Positions 13,680-23,907 of a stretch of 39,690 bases of DNA are shown here, piece after piece. The DNA lies in assembly GCA_010028705.1 (NCBI GenBank), contig RHAI01000008.1, positions 1 to 39,690 of the forward strand, in the 5' to 3' direction. The notes below the pieces were generated by a model. The model did no database searches and was not told where the DNA came from. It saw nothing but the letters and a program-made list of their open reading frames with translations. Source of the stretch: a bacterium (GTDB lineage Bacteria > Margulisbacteria > Marinamargulisbacteria > SXXA01). Every line of letters starts with the position of its first letter. Positions within the stretch are counted from its first letter, which is position 1. A program made the translations under genes and the position numbers.

Positions 13680-14885
13680 ATGCTTGAATTAGAAATCGAT
13701 GCGGCCCTGGAACAGTTCAAAAGTATATTAGTCGGTCAGCTCGAACGGGTAGATCAATTAAAAAATGAAAATGTCCGGATCGATTTTATGCAAGTGCCTT
13801 GTATTCGGATTGGGGTTTGTGGTGGCGATGGTATCGGTCCGATTATCAGTTCTGTAGCCCAGCGTATCTTGTCAGAAGCACTCAAAGAATACGTCAGTTC
13901 CGGGAAGGTAGAGATAGTCGATGTTGAGGGTCTTACGATTGAGAATCGTGTGGCCGAAATGAAAGCCATTCCAGACAAAGTGTTAGCTAACCTTAAAGAC
14001 TGTCACGTAATTTTAAAGGGGCCAACCACCACTCCCCAAAAAGGTGATGCATGGCCGAATATTGAAAGTGCCAATGTTGCGATGAGGAAAGAACTGGATT
14101 TGTTCGCGAACGTGCGACCAGTTAAAAAAATTGGGGACAGAATTGATTGGATATTTTTTAGGGAAAATACGGAGGGCGAATATATTGTCGGATCCCAGGG
14201 ATTCGATGTTACGAGCGATCTGAGTGTTGATTTTAAAATTACAACAGAACAAGGGTCTGAACGTATTATACGAATGGCCTTTGAATACGCTCGTTTAAAT
14301 AATAAACAACGCGTAACGGTGGTTACCAAATCAAATGTCGTAAAAACGACAGATGGGCGATTTTCATCCGTTGCGAAGCGAATTGCTCAAGAGTATGTCC
14401 AATATGGGATTACCAGTGACGAATGGTACATTGATATTATGACGGCTAAGTTATTAGACCCTGAACGACGCCATCAGTTTGAGGTATTAGTGATGCCTAA
14501 CCTTTACGGAGATATTATCACAGACGAAGCGGCTCAGATTCAGGGCGGGGTGGGGACCGCTGGTAGCGCAAATTTGGGGAATAAATGGGCGATGTTTGAA
14601 GCGGTTCATGGGTCGGCCCCCCGAATGATATTGGAAGGTCGCGGACAGTATGCCGATCCGGCCTCGATGATAAAAGCAGCGGCGATGTTGGCCCGACATA
14701 TCGGTTTCCCTGAGGCGGCTGAACGAATTGAAAAAGCCCTGGAGATTTGTGTGAGTGGGGAACGCCGGCTAGTTATTACTGGTCGCCCAGATGGCGCCAC
14801 TGCGAGTGAATTTGGGGAATACATTTTGGAATGGATGAACCGTTGTTCCTTAGATCAAGACTATGATAGGTACCTTTTACAATGA
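13680..14885 (+). CDS. isocitrate/isopropylmalate-family dehydrogenase, probably isocitrate dehydrogenase
   Basis: 401 residues from ATG 13680; the 37 codons further upstream are not conserved-looking, and AGGTGG lies 12 nt before 13680. It oxidatively decarboxylates a 2-hydroxy acid with NAD(P). Visible motifs are CGGDGIGP near the N-terminus, the substrate loop SANVAMRKELDLFANVRPVK, FFRENTEGEY, KSNVVKTTDG with the catalytic lysine, NLYGDIITDEAAQIQGG with metal aspartates, and the coenzyme loop VHGSAP. The SAN-R-LDLFANVRP pattern fits isocitrate better than isopropylmalate. No leu genes are near, while fumC is in the window. Cofactor choice is not decided. Its stop overlaps the pheS ATG (ATGA). 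Confidence 0.8.
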   Translation: MLELEIDAALEQFKSILVGQLERVDQLKNENVRIDFMQVPCIRIGVCGGDGIGPIISSVAQRILSEALKEYVSSGKVEIVDVEGLTIENRVAEMKAIPDKVLANLKDCHVILKGPTTTPQKGDAWPNIESANVAMRKELDLFANVRPVKKIGDRIDWIFFRENTEGEYIVGSQGFDVTSDLSVDFKITTEQGSERIIRMAFEYARLNNKQRVTVVTKSNVVKTTDGRFSSVAKRIAQEYVQYGITSDEWYIDIMTAKLLDPERRHQFEVLVMPNLYGDIITDEAAQIQGGVGTAGSANLGNKWAMFEAVHGSAPRMILEGRGQYADPASMIKAAAMLARHIGFPEAAERIEKALEICVSGERRLVITGRPDGATASEFGEYILEWMNRCSLDQDYDRYLLQ

Positions 14886-15901
14886 TTGAGTCATTATTAG
14901 CGCAACTCAAAGCGGGGGCGTTCGACAGCTTATCTCGAGCCGAGTCCGTTACGGACATTGAAGGGTTAAGAGTACGGATTTTGGGTAAGAAAGGGGAGCT
15001 GACCGAGATATTAAAAGGATTAGCATCGGTAGCCCCAAACGATCGACCACGACTTGGTCAATTAGCCAATCAACTCAAAGACGAGATTTCATCTGTATTG
15101 AACCAAAAATTGGTACTGTTTCAAGCTCAGGAGTCCCAGAATAAATTGCGGTCCGAAGGTGTCGATATTCATTTGCCGCCGATTCGGCGTTTGATTGGCC
15201 GACGGCATCCCATACAGCTCGTACTGCAGGATGTTGTTGCCATTTTTTCGCGGATGGGATTTAGTGTTAAAGAAGGTCCCGATGTTGAGACGGAGTATTA
15301 TAATTTTGAAGCCCTCAATATACCTGCCGATCATCCAGCCCGCGAAATGCATGACACGTTTTATTTAGAGAATAGCTTGTTGTTGCGTACCCATACCTCC
15401 CCTGTTCAAATCCGGACAATGGAAACTCAGTCACCCCCGATCAAAATAATCGTCCCCGGAAATGTTTATCGATGTGATTTGGATGTGACACATTCTCCGA
15501 TGTTTCATCAGGTTGAGGGATTATACGTGGATTCAACGGTGACCTTTTCTCAACTTAAAGGTACGCTTGTATATTTTTTGAAGGAATTTTTTGGCCAATC
15601 TCGAAAGGTTCGGTTTCGACCAAGTTACTTCCCGTTTACGGAACCGTCCACGGAAGTGGATGTTGAATGCGGCCGATGTAATGGGGAGGGATGCCAGTCG
15701 TGTAAACAGACCGGGTGGTTAGAAATTTTAGGCGCAGGAATGGTTAATCGAAAGGTAGTTTTATCTGCTGGATATGATCCGGACCAGGTAACAGGGTTTG
15801 CGTTCGGGATTGGAATCGAGCGCTTGGCAATGCTTCGCTACAATATTTCTGATATTCGACTGTTATACGAAAATGACCTTCGTTTTCTAGGTCAGTTTTA
15901 A
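14882..15901 (+). CDS. pheS: phenylalanyl-tRNA synthetase alpha subunit
   Basis: 339 residues; the catalytic chain of the alpha2-beta2 enzyme that charges tRNA-Phe. An N-terminal helical domain (1-90) is followed by the class II core: HPIQLVLQDVVAIFSRMGF (109-127, motif 1), FHQVEGLYVD, FRPSYFPFTEPSTEVD (245-260, motif 2 region) and GFAFGIGIERLAMLRY (305-320, motif 3). Four cysteines (C263, C266, C271, C274) form a CxxCxxxxCxxC knuckle, a common optional zinc site in this family. It overlaps idh by ATGA, and pheT follows after 15 bases. Confidence 0.97.
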   Translation: MIESLLAQLKAGAFDSLSRAESVTDIEGLRVRILGKKGELTEILKGLASVAPNDRPRLGQLANQLKDEISSVLNQKLVLFQAQESQNKLRSEGVDIHLPPIRRLIGRRHPIQLVLQDVVAIFSRMGFSVKEGPDVETEYYNFEALNIPADHPAREMHDTFYLENSLLLRTHTSPVQIRTMETQSPPIKIIVPGNVYRCDLDVTHSPMFHQVEGLYVDSTVTFSQLKGTLVYFLKEFFGQSRKVRFRPSYFPFTEPSTEVDVECGRCNGEGCQSCKQTGWLEILGAGMVNRKVVLSAGYDPDQVTGFAFGIGIERLAMLRYNISDIRLLYENDLRFLGQF

Positions 15902-15916
15902 TAAGGATAATACATA

Positions 15917-18334
15917 ATGAAATTCCCATTTTCCTGGTTGGCCGACTTCGTAGACATGGCCGATATTGAACCTGAACAATTAGCCAAAAAATTGATCTCA
16001 GCTGGATTTGAAGTCGAAGAGATAATAAGTACCGGTGTAAACTTGTCTAATATTATTACCGGACGAATCGAATCGTTGGAAAAGCATCCCAATGCGGATC
16101 GCCTCCAGATTACTCAGATCTTCGACGGTGTGACGACTCGCCAAATCGTTACGGGGGCTAGGAATGTGTCTGTTGGAGATGTGGTGCCAGTTAGTTTGCC
16201 AGGAGCTGTTCTTGCCAGTGGATTAAAAATAAAACCGAGCGTGCTGAGGGGCGTGGAATCAAATGGAATGTTATGTTCCAAAACAGAATTGGGTATTGAT
16301 GAATTATCCGATGGAATCTGGATTCTTCATCCCTCCACTCCGCTTGGATTAAATTTTGTAGACTATGCCCAACTCAAGGACTCTGTGTTTGATGTCTCGA
16401 TACTGCCTAATCGTGGCGATTGCCAAAGTATGTTGGGCCTCGCTCGTGAAATTAGTGTTCTGTTGGGTCGACCATTACGACAGCCTGAGATGGATTATTT
16501 AGTAGATCCAGAATTTAAATTAACGTCGGGGCCAACCCAATTGATTGTGGATACACAAAATCAATGTCCGGTATATTTGGCTCGGTCTGTCGGGAATATT
16601 TTTCCCGCGCCGACACCACTGTGGATGGAACGTCGGTTGTCAAAATGCGGTATTCGTAGCCACAATATTATTGTTGATATAACTAATTATGTGCTTCTCG
16701 AATTGGGGCAACCATTGCATGCGTTCGACGCCGATAAATGGGAGGGAGATGTGATTCGGGTAGGATCTTCGCCAGCTAATATTACCTTCCAGACACTCGA
16801 CCAGGAGACAAGGGCTATTTTACCTGGGGCCCCAATTGTTTCCGATCGCAACGGAGTGGTGTCTCTTGCAGGCGTCATGGGTGGATTTGGCACCAGTGTG
16901 GATTCTGGAACCAGGAACATTATTTTAGAATCAGCTTATTTTACTCCCGTTGACGTCCGTCGATCTAGGAACCATGTTGGATTGCGGACCGAAAGTTCGA
17001 TTCGATTTGAACGTGGGGTTGACCCGTTGGGTGTACAGATCGGGGCGGATCGCGCACTGCATCTGCTTCAGACGCTAACTAATGCATCGGTTTCGTCCAT
17101 GTCGCTCCAAGTTGAAACCCAACTGTATTCGACACTGCTTCCGGCCCCGATACTTATGGTGCCTCAAAAAATAAATCAATTACTGGGTACAACTTACCCT
17201 CACGAAATGCAAATCAATGTATTAAAATCACTTGGATTTTCGGTCAACTCATTGGGCGATACCTGGGAAATTGTACCTCCCAGTTGGCGGTGCCATGACG
17301 TAAAAGATTGGCCATGTTTAGCTGAAGAAGTAGCCCGTATTATAGGGTTGGATGGTATTCCGAATGAATTTTCGGGACCCATGATTATTCAAGAAAAAGC
17401 TACGCGCTTGTCAATCATTCGGGCGGCGGTTGAGACCTTTTTGATTAATCAAGGGTTTCAGGAGATTCAAACTTATACAATGATTTCTCCCGACGATTTA
17501 CTGTTGAGTCAACGGCCAGTCGAAAAAAAATCGTTAATGATTCAAAATCCTTTGTCCGTAGCTGAATCAACCATGCGATCTGAACTTTTAGCATCGATAC
17601 TTAAAACGGCAGCGTTTAATATTAAAAGGCAAATTAGTAATTTGCGGCTATTTGAGGTTGGTAAAGTGTTTTTTACTCATCCGGATGGCACGGTTTGTGA
17701 ACATATTATGAGTGGCGCGTTGGTTACCGGGGATCAACTACTGTCTCCCTATACAATAGATCAAAAAGAATGGGCGAAGTACACATTTTCTCATTTGAAT
17801 GGATTGATGCGCGAGCTTCTTGACCAACTAGATATAGTAGATTTTCAACTTAAATCAACTAATAATCCCTTATTTCATCCGACATTAAGTGCTGACCTTT
17901 GGTTTGGGGACATCATAGTTGGCACCGTGGGATTCGTTCATCCGGATGGGGTGAAAGGCTATGATATTCGACAATCTATCGGATATATTGAATTTAATTT
18001 AACACTTCTGGCATCATTACCAACGCGAAATAAAATGTTTTCTCCGTTTGGTAGATTTCCCTCCATTCGACGAGATCTTGCATTCCTGGCCCCTAAAACA
18101 CTCGGGTTTGATGCCATTCAGGGTGAAATAAAATCCCGTTTACCCGCCGAAGTTATGGATTTTTATTTGTTTGATTTATTTGAATCAGACTCGATCGGCG
18201 CCAATCATAAGAGCGTTGGCTTCGCGTTTATTTATCAGCATTCTGAGCGAACTCTATTAGATGACGAAGTGAATGAGATTCATGCCAAATTCGTTGACGA
18301 CCTACGGTCTCACTTGCCTGTTTCGATAAGATAA
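15917..18334 (+). CDS. pheT: phenylalanyl-tRNA synthetase beta subunit
   Basis: 805 residues, normal full bacterial length. Order: an N-terminal KFPFSWLADFVD segment, a tRNA-binding OB domain (~40-150; KHPNADRLQITQIFDG and GVESNGMLCSKTELGI), a B3/B4 editing region (~200-370; MERRLSKCGIRSHNIIVDIT), a B5 domain (~400-480), a catalytic-like core, and a C-terminal FDX-ACB domain (FGRFPSIRRDLAF, ~715-805). It partners with PheS. The ribosome site is AAGGA upstream of the ATG. Its TAA shares a base with the mutS ATG (TAATG). Confidence 0.97.
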   Translation: MKFPFSWLADFVDMADIEPEQLAKKLISAGFEVEEIISTGVNLSNIITGRIESLEKHPNADRLQITQIFDGVTTRQIVTGARNVSVGDVVPVSLPGAVLASGLKIKPSVLRGVESNGMLCSKTELGIDELSDGIWILHPSTPLGLNFVDYAQLKDSVFDVSILPNRGDCQSMLGLAREISVLLGRPLRQPEMDYLVDPEFKLTSGPTQLIVDTQNQCPVYLARSVGNIFPAPTPLWMERRLSKCGIRSHNIIVDITNYVLLELGQPLHAFDADKWEGDVIRVGSSPANITFQTLDQETRAILPGAPIVSDRNGVVSLAGVMGGFGTSVDSGTRNIILESAYFTPVDVRRSRNHVGLRTESSIRFERGVDPLGVQIGADRALHLLQTLTNASVSSMSLQVETQLYSTLLPAPILMVPQKINQLLGTTYPHEMQINVLKSLGFSVNSLGDTWEIVPPSWRCHDVKDWPCLAEEVARIIGLDGIPNEFSGPMIIQEKATRLSIIRAAVETFLINQGFQEIQTYTMISPDDLLLSQRPVEKKSLMIQNPLSVAESTMRSELLASILKTAAFNIKRQISNLRLFEVGKVFFTHPDGTVCEHIMSGALVTGDQLLSPYTIDQKEWAKYTFSHLNGLMRELLDQLDIVDFQLKSTNNPLFHPTLSADLWFGDIIVGTVGFVHPDGVKGYDIRQSIGYIEFNLTLLASLPTRNKMFSPFGRFPSIRRDLAFLAPKTLGFDAIQGEIKSRLPAEVMDFYLFDLFESDSIGANHKSVGFAFIYQHSERTLLDDEVNEIHAKFVDDLRSHLPVSIR

Positions 18335-20790
18335 TGTCATCCACGGGTACTGACGACTCTCTGAATACGCCAATGCTCCGACAGTATTCAGAAATCAAGG
18401 CGGAGTTCCAGGACGCAATATTGTTTTTTAGACTTGGGGATTTTTACGAAATGTTTCAAGAGGATGCCAAGATTGCCTCGCGTGAACTCGAGCTTACCTT
18501 GACTGGACGGGGAAAGGATGAAAATCGAGTCCCAATGTGTGGAATTCCTCATCATGCATCGGAGAATTATATACAAAAATTAGTGTCACGCGGTTTCAAA
18601 GTCGCCATTTGTGAACAAGTTGAAGATTCTGCTGCGAATAAGGGGTTAACCCGGCGAGAAGTAGTTAAAATTGTAACTCCTGGTACGGTAATGAGCGCCA
18701 GTGCTCTCGGTAAAAACGAGACAAATTTTCTGGTTGGGGTGTCTGCTATAAAAGGGGGCTTTTCGCTATCGTTTTTAGAGCTTTCGACTGGAGAGTTTAA
18801 GGTGTGTCGGGTCAAAAATATTAGTGAATTAGAACGGCATATCCAGAGGCTTCAGCCGAAAGAAATTGTCTTGCCTGTAAAATTGAATTGGACACCGCCT
18901 GATGATTTAGTTGTCAATCGAACTGATTTTTTAAGTGGAGATCGAGCCGCTCAGCTGTTGATTAATCATTTTGGGAGTGCTTCCTTAGCCTCATTTGGAC
19001 TCGATGGGGATACCGATTGGTTGTCGTCTGCCCTTGCTGTTCTGGAATATGCAAAATTTGTTCAAAAGACCAGCTTGCCTCATGTTCATAAATTAATGCC
19101 ATACACGTTTGACGATATTATGATCTTGGATCGAACAACTATGGTCAATCTCGAACTTGTTCAATCTCGTGACTCATCTACCAAACAATCGTCCATGTTT
19201 GCGTTGCTAAATGAAACATGTACGGCCATGGGCGGGCGAAAATTGCGATCGGTTATCGCCGAACCATTGCGTAATGTTAAACGTATAGAGGCACGGTTAG
19301 ATGCGGTAGAAGAGTTGGTGTTGGATTTTCATACTCGTGGAGAGATTCGTGACGTTTTAAATGAAATATACGACATTGAGCGATTAGTTGGTCGTATTGT
19401 TTCTGGGACGAATAATCCCCGTGATTGTATTTCACTTAGAGATTCATTAAACGCATTGAATCGCTTACCAAATTTGTTGACTGAATTTTCGAGTAGATTC
19501 TTACGGCGACAGTTTAATTTTTACGCCGACGTTCTTGCTTCCAATTCCCCTGTCATGACCACTGTTCAATTAATTACAGACGCGATTGTGGAAGGACCCC
19601 CAACGTCAGCCCGCGATGGGGGAATAATTAAAGATGGGTATAGTCAAGTTCTGGATGATTTAAAGCAGTCATTCGCTGAAGTCCGGCAATGGATAGCCTC
19701 GCTTGAAGAAATGGAGCGCGGGGCTACAGGCATTCGGTCGTTAAAGGTCGGTTTTAATAAGGTGTTTGGTTATTATATTGAGCTACCAAATAGTCACAAG
19801 GATAAAATCCCGGATCACTATGTTCGAAAGCAAACTCTAGCCAATGCAGAGCGATATATTACTCCGGAATTGAAAGAAAAAGAGCTGATATTACTCAATG
19901 GGGAGGAGCGACAATTTGCGCTTGAATATGAGTTGTTTCAAGAAATAGTCCGGTCTATTTTTGAAACGGTTCCATTCATTCAAGAAGTTGCACTTATGTT
20001 ATCTGAACTTGACACAATTCAATCTCTAGCTACTGTCTCACAGAAAAACGGGTATGTTCGGCCTCGATTTGAAGCCCGAGAGAATCGAATGTTGATGATT
20101 GATTCGGGGCGCCATCCGATTGTAGAGCGTGGATTGGAAACATATACTCCTAATTCGGTGTCAATGACCAAAGACCACCGCTTTCTATTGGTGACGGGAC
20201 CCAATATGGCAGGTAAATCGACAATGATGAGGCAAGTAGCTCTCGCTGTGGTAATGGCCCAAATGGGATGTTTTGTACCAGCTAACGCGATGCATCTTTC
20301 CCCGGTTGATCGACTATATACTCGGATTGGAGCATTAGATAACTTGTACAAAGGACATAGTACGTTTATGGTTGAAATGTTAGAAACCGCCTCAATTTTA
20401 GGTACGGCTACGCCCGACAGTTTAGTCATTCTAGACGAAGTAGGGAGGGGAACTTCCACATTTGATGGGATGAGTATTGCTTGTTCGATAACAAAGGATA
20501 TCGCCTTAAGAATTGGTGCGCGCACGTTATTTGCAACGCATTATCATGAATTAACGGCATTGGAGGGGCGATTACCTGGCCTTTTTAATTATACGATGGA
20601 AATTGTTGAAACTGATGATGATATTGTATTTACCCATCGCTTTCTGAAGGGAACCGCGGATAAGAGTTACGGTCTACATGTGGCTAAAATGGCTGGGATA
20701 CCGCTCCCTGTCATTCAGGAAGCCCAGAAAATGCTGGCTGGTTTTGAACAATATGGCATTGAATTTTTGAAAGCAAGGGAGGGTAATTAA
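18334..20790 (+). CDS. mutS: DNA mismatch repair protein MutS
   Basis: 818 residues. It detects mispairs and small loops. The N-terminal mismatch-binding motif is LGDFYEMF with Phe37 and Glu39. Connector, lever and clamp domains follow. The ABC-type ATPase has Walker A GPNMAGKST (~residue 620), DEVGRGTSTFDG (Walker B/signature) and FATHYHEL. It ends soon after the helix-turn-helix dimer region, with no QLSLF-like beta-clamp motif and no long C-terminal tetramer tail, making it slightly shorter than E. coli MutS (853). It is translationally coupled at both ends (TAATG with pheT and with rfbC). No mutL is in the window. Confidence 0.97.
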   Translation: MSSTGTDDSLNTPMLRQYSEIKAEFQDAILFFRLGDFYEMFQEDAKIASRELELTLTGRGKDENRVPMCGIPHHASENYIQKLVSRGFKVAICEQVEDSAANKGLTRREVVKIVTPGTVMSASALGKNETNFLVGVSAIKGGFSLSFLELSTGEFKVCRVKNISELERHIQRLQPKEIVLPVKLNWTPPDDLVVNRTDFLSGDRAAQLLINHFGSASLASFGLDGDTDWLSSALAVLEYAKFVQKTSLPHVHKLMPYTFDDIMILDRTTMVNLELVQSRDSSTKQSSMFALLNETCTAMGGRKLRSVIAEPLRNVKRIEARLDAVEELVLDFHTRGEIRDVLNEIYDIERLVGRIVSGTNNPRDCISLRDSLNALNRLPNLLTEFSSRFLRRQFNFYADVLASNSPVMTTVQLITDAIVEGPPTSARDGGIIKDGYSQVLDDLKQSFAEVRQWIASLEEMERGATGIRSLKVGFNKVFGYYIELPNSHKDKIPDHYVRKQTLANAERYITPELKEKELILLNGEERQFALEYELFQEIVRSIFETVPFIQEVALMLSELDTIQSLATVSQKNGYVRPRFEARENRMLMIDSGRHPIVERGLETYTPNSVSMTKDHRFLLVTGPNMAGKSTMMRQVALAVVMAQMGCFVPANAMHLSPVDRLYTRIGALDNLYKGHSTFMVEMLETASILGTATPDSLVILDEVGRGTSTFDGMSIACSITKDIALRIGARTLFATHYHELTALEGRLPGLFNYTMEIVETDDDIVFTHRFLKGTADKSYGLHVAKMAGIPLPVIQEAQKMLAGFEQYGIEFLKAREGN

Positions 20791-21329
20791 TGAAAATTGA
20801 ACCCACGAACTTAAAATGTTGCTATCTACTTGAGCCGGAAATTTTTTCTGATTCAAGGGGTATTTTTTTTGAGGTATACCAGCACAATAAGCTCAAATCG
20901 GCTGGATTGCCGCATACCTTTGTTCAATTAAACCAGAGCATGTCGAAACAAGGTGTACTTCGGGGGCTTCACTTTCAAAAATCGCCGTCACAGCAAGCTA
21001 AACTTGTTCGTGTAATCAAAGGCATTATCTGGGATGTAGCCGTGGATATTGATCCAGAATCAAGTACCTATGGCCAATGGGTTGGCATGGAGCTATCGGA
21101 GGATAATCGACGTATGGCGTTGCTAACGGAAACGGCTGCTCATGGGTTTTATGTGCTGTCCCAGCACGCGGTAGTTGAATATCTATGTAGCCATTCATAT
21201 GTCCCAACCGATGAGTCCGGTATACGATGGGACGATCCAAATCTTGCAATTGATTGGCGTTTAGACCCGAATATCCGAACGATAGTATCGGAGAAAGATC
21301 AAGTGCTTCCAATGTTTAGGCCCTGCTGA
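20790..21329 (+). CDS. rfbC: dTDP-4-dehydrorhamnose 3,5-epimerase
   Basis: 179 residues, standard length for RmlC. It epimerises the 4-keto sugar on the way to dTDP-L-rhamnose. Cupin-fold motifs: GVLRGLHFQ with catalytic His61, QAKLVRVIKG (with Lys), WDVAVDIDPESSTYGQW, AAHGFYVLS, and EYLCSHSY ... GIRWDDP with Tyr131/Tyr137 near the active site. It shares one base with the mutS stop. rfbA, rfbB and rfbD are not nearby, so the pathway must be completed elsewhere. It implies rhamnose or a related deoxysugar in surface glycans. Confidence 0.93.
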   Translation: MKIEPTNLKCCYLLEPEIFSDSRGIFFEVYQHNKLKSAGLPHTFVQLNQSMSKQGVLRGLHFQKSPSQQAKLVRVIKGIIWDVAVDIDPESSTYGQWVGMELSEDNRRMALLTETAAHGFYVLSQHAVVEYLCSHSYVPTDESGIRWDDPNLAIDWRLDPNIRTIVSEKDQVLPMFRPC

Positions 21330-21341
21330 GGCAAGGCCTAA
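21316..21341. terminator. stem-loop between convergent rfbC and fumC
   Basis: TTAGGCC (21316-21322), a 12-nt loop and GGCCTAA (21335-21341). It overlaps the rfbC stop. There is no T tract on either strand, so terminator function is uncertain. Confidence 0.3.
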
Positions 21342-21404
21342 CGAGACAAAAGAATCGAATTGGCAAAGGTTCAGTCTATCGAAGTACTGTCAAGCAACGT
21401 TCTT

Positions 21405-22814
21405 TTACTGGGGTGATAACATTTCTTCTGGGCGTACGAATTTTTCAAATTCTTGTTCCGAAAGGAACCCTAATTCGATGCTAGCTTCTTTCAACGACAG
21501 ATTTTCCTTATGCGCTTTTTTTGCAACCTGAGCGGCTTTATCGTATCCAATATGTGGGTTCAATGCTGTGACTAGCATTAGTGATTGGTCAACATATCGT
21601 TGGATCTGCTCATCGTTCGCGACTAATCCATCGAGACAATGCTCAAGAAAATGCGACATGGCATCCGTCAATAGTCGGCATGAGTGAATAAAATTGTGGA
21701 TAATTACTGGTTTGAAAACATTTAATTCGAAATTACCTTGGGATCCTGCGATAGATATAGCAGTATCGTTACCCATAACTTGGACACAGACCATTGTCAT
21801 TGCTTCGCTTTGAGTTGGATTAACTTTGCCGGGCATAATGGACGAGCCCGGTTCATTTTCAGGTAGTAATAATTCGTTGAGTCCACACCTCGGTCCCGAA
21901 CCCATCCATCGGATATCGTTGGCCACCTTCATTAACGTAGCGGCCATAGTTTTTAATGCGCCGGATGCAAAAACTAACGGATCGTTACTTGAAAGACCTG
22001 CAAACTTGTTTTCCGCAGATGAAAACCCAATTCCAGTTGCTGTTGCTATTTTTTTTGAAACTCGATTCGCAAACTCAGGATGTGTGTTTAGCCCTGTTCC
22101 TACGGCGGTTCCACCAATCGCCAGTTCTAAAATGTCAGGTAATACCTGATGAATTCGTGAGATATTTTGGTCCATCTGGGTGACATAGGCCGAAAATTCC
22201 TGCCCGAGGGTTAGTGGGACAGCATCCATTAAGTGAGTGCGTCCAATTTTTATTATTTTTGAGAATAGCTCGCTCTTTTTGGCGAGACCGTCTCTAAATT
22301 TTATAGACATTGGAATTAATTGATTAACTAAAATGTCCGCCGCTGCAATATGCATTGCAGTTGGAAATGTATCGTTTGATGATTGGGATTTATTGACATC
22401 ATCATTTGGATGAATTGGGTGTTTTGATCCCATTTCACCACCTGATAACTCGATCCCTCGGTTTGATATTACTTCATTGACATTCATGTTCGTCTGCGTA
22501 CCTGATCCAGTTTGCCAGATACGAAGGGGGAAATGCGCGTCGAGTGTTCCAGAAATGACTTCGTCCGCGGCCTGAACGATTAGTTCCATCTTGTCTCGAG
22601 GTAGCTTTCCAAGCTCAAAATTTGCTTCAGCAGCGGCTTTTTTTAAGATCCCAAATGCTCGAATTAGTTCTCGAGGCATTCGATCATCGCCAATTCCAAA
22701 ATGGTGTAGGGAACGCTGGGTTTGTGCTCCCCAATATTTGTCATTTTCAACATTTATTTTGCCCATCGTATCGGACTCTACTCGGGTTAAATTTTGTGAT
22801 AGCGTGTCTTTCAT
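21405..22814 (-). CDS. fumC: class II fumarate hydratase
   Basis: 469 residues, typical length. Interconverts fumarate and malate in the TCA cycle, without an iron-sulfur cluster. Motifs: [15 protein letters not shown] (102-116), [13 protein letters not shown] (143-155), [16 protein letters not shown] (191-206, His194) and the superfamily signature [13 protein letters not shown] (323-335) with the catalytic serine loop. These separate it from aspartase and argininosuccinate lyase, although aspartase is close; the fumC reading is favoured by overall pattern. AAGGAG lies 6 nt before ATG. It follows nrdB by 21 bases and is likely in the nrdAB transcript. Confidence 0.93.
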   Translation of the reverse strand: MKDTLSQNLTRVESDTMGKINVENDKYWGAQTQRSLHHFGIGDDRMPRELIRAFGILKKAAAEANFELGKLPRDKMELIVQAADEVISGTLDAHFPLRIWQTGSGTQTNMNVNEVISNRGIELSGGEMGSKHPIHPNDDVNKSQSSNDTFPTAMHIAAADILVNQLIPMSIKFRDGLAKKSELFSKIIKIGRTHLMDAVPLTLGQEFSAYVTQMDQNISRIHQVLPDILELAIGGTAVGTGLNTHPEFANRVSKKIATATGIGFSSAENKFAGLSSNDPLVFASGALKTMAATLMKVANDIRWMGSGPRCGLNELLLPENEPGSSIMPGKVNPTQSEAMTMVCVQVMGNDTAISIAGSQGNFELNVFKPVIIHNFIHSCRLLTDAMSHFLEHCLDGLVANDEQIQRYVDQSLMLVTALNPHIGYDKAAQVAKKAHKENLSLKEASIELGFLSEQEFEKFVRPEEMLSPQ

Positions 22815-22835
22815 ATCGGTCTCCTTAGTTTATCC

Positions 22836-23897
22836 CTACCACTCTAACGTTCCTGTTTGATATTCTTTTACTCTTCCTTCAAAAAAATTGACTTCAATCA
22901 TATTTCCTTGAGTGAGTTCGTCGATCCATGGAAACGGATTTGCGCTGTTCCAAACCTTCGGCAATCCCAGGCAAGTTAAGCGAACGTCGCCAACAAATTC
23001 CAGATATTGGCGTAAATTTTCAGGTGTTAATCCCAAAATACCTTCTTGAATACAAGAAGCTCCCCATTTGTACTCCATTTCAACCGCATCTTTAATATTA
23101 TTGGTTATTCGCTGTTGAAATTCAGGGGTCCATAATTCTGGCTGTTCATCTTTTATTGCGTTACTGATGTGTATGAACAGTTTGAGGTGCATATCTTCGT
23201 CTCGATTAATAAATTGAATCATCTCGGCACTACCCGGCATTTTGTTGTTACGTCGAAGCACATAAAAAATTAAAAACGCGCTATAGAAATAGATGCCCTC
23301 AATAATAATATTTCCAATTGATGCTTCGAGGAACATTTGGTCGTTTTCAAACGTGCCGGTACGGAATGCGGGATCAGCAATCTTAGAAACAGCCCGTAGT
23401 ACAATTTGGTTCTTGTCGTATAGATCTTTGTCCGTGCGGTACATCCCATATATTTCTTCTGGATCGAGCGCTAACGCTTCCACTAATGTCGCGTAACTGA
23501 CGACGTGGAGGGCTTCCTCAAATGTTTGCCGAGTGATGGCGAGGATAAGTTCCGGACTAGTAATATGGCGAATGATATTGCATGCTAAATTATTTGTTTG
23601 TAGTCCGTCCAAGTTAGAAACAAATGCTAGGCTGCGTTCATAAACCCGTCGCTCTTTATCGGTTAATATATTATCGGCGTTCCACTGATTGACGTCTGCC
23701 TGCATGGGAACCTCTTGCGGTACCCATGTGTTCCGAATCATCGTCTCGAATATTTCATATGCCCAGGGGTGTTTTAGTGGCGAGATTTGCATTAGTCCAT
23801 CGTCGTAGCCATTGATGACTCGTCGTTTGTTAATTATCTCGGCATTCGACAGCTTATTGAATTTGAAATCGCCTTGAAATAGATCGTTTAATGCCAT
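22836..23897 (-). CDS. nrdB: ribonucleoside-diphosphate reductase beta subunit (class I)
   Basis: 353 residues. It supplies the radical for NrdA. The di-metal ligands are visible: Asp97 (NLDGLQTNN), Glu128 and His131 (EEALH), Glu in IIIEGIYFYS, and Glu/His in RDEDMHLKLF. The radical tyrosine is present as Tyr135, four residues after His131, so it is not the tyrosine-less class Ic type. The C-terminal tail NFFEGRVKEYQTGTLEW is the usual NrdA-docking end. AGGAG lies 7 nt before ATG. It is 10 bases after nrdA. Confidence 0.96.
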   Translation of the reverse strand: MALNDLFQGDFKFNKLSNAEIINKRRVINGYDDGLMQISPLKHPWAYEIFETMIRNTWVPQEVPMQADVNQWNADNILTDKERRVYERSLAFVSNLDGLQTNNLACNIIRHITSPELILAITRQTFEEALHVVSYATLVEALALDPEEIYGMYRTDKDLYDKNQIVLRAVSKIADPAFRTGTFENDQMFLEASIGNIIIEGIYFYSAFLIFYVLRRNNKMPGSAEMIQFINRDEDMHLKLFIHISNAIKDEQPELWTPEFQQRITNNIKDAVEMEYKWGASCIQEGILGLTPENLRQYLEFVGDVRLTCLGLPKVWNSANPFPWIDELTQGNMIEVNFFEGRVKEYQTGTLEW

Positions 23898-23907
23898 AAT
23901 TTACTCC

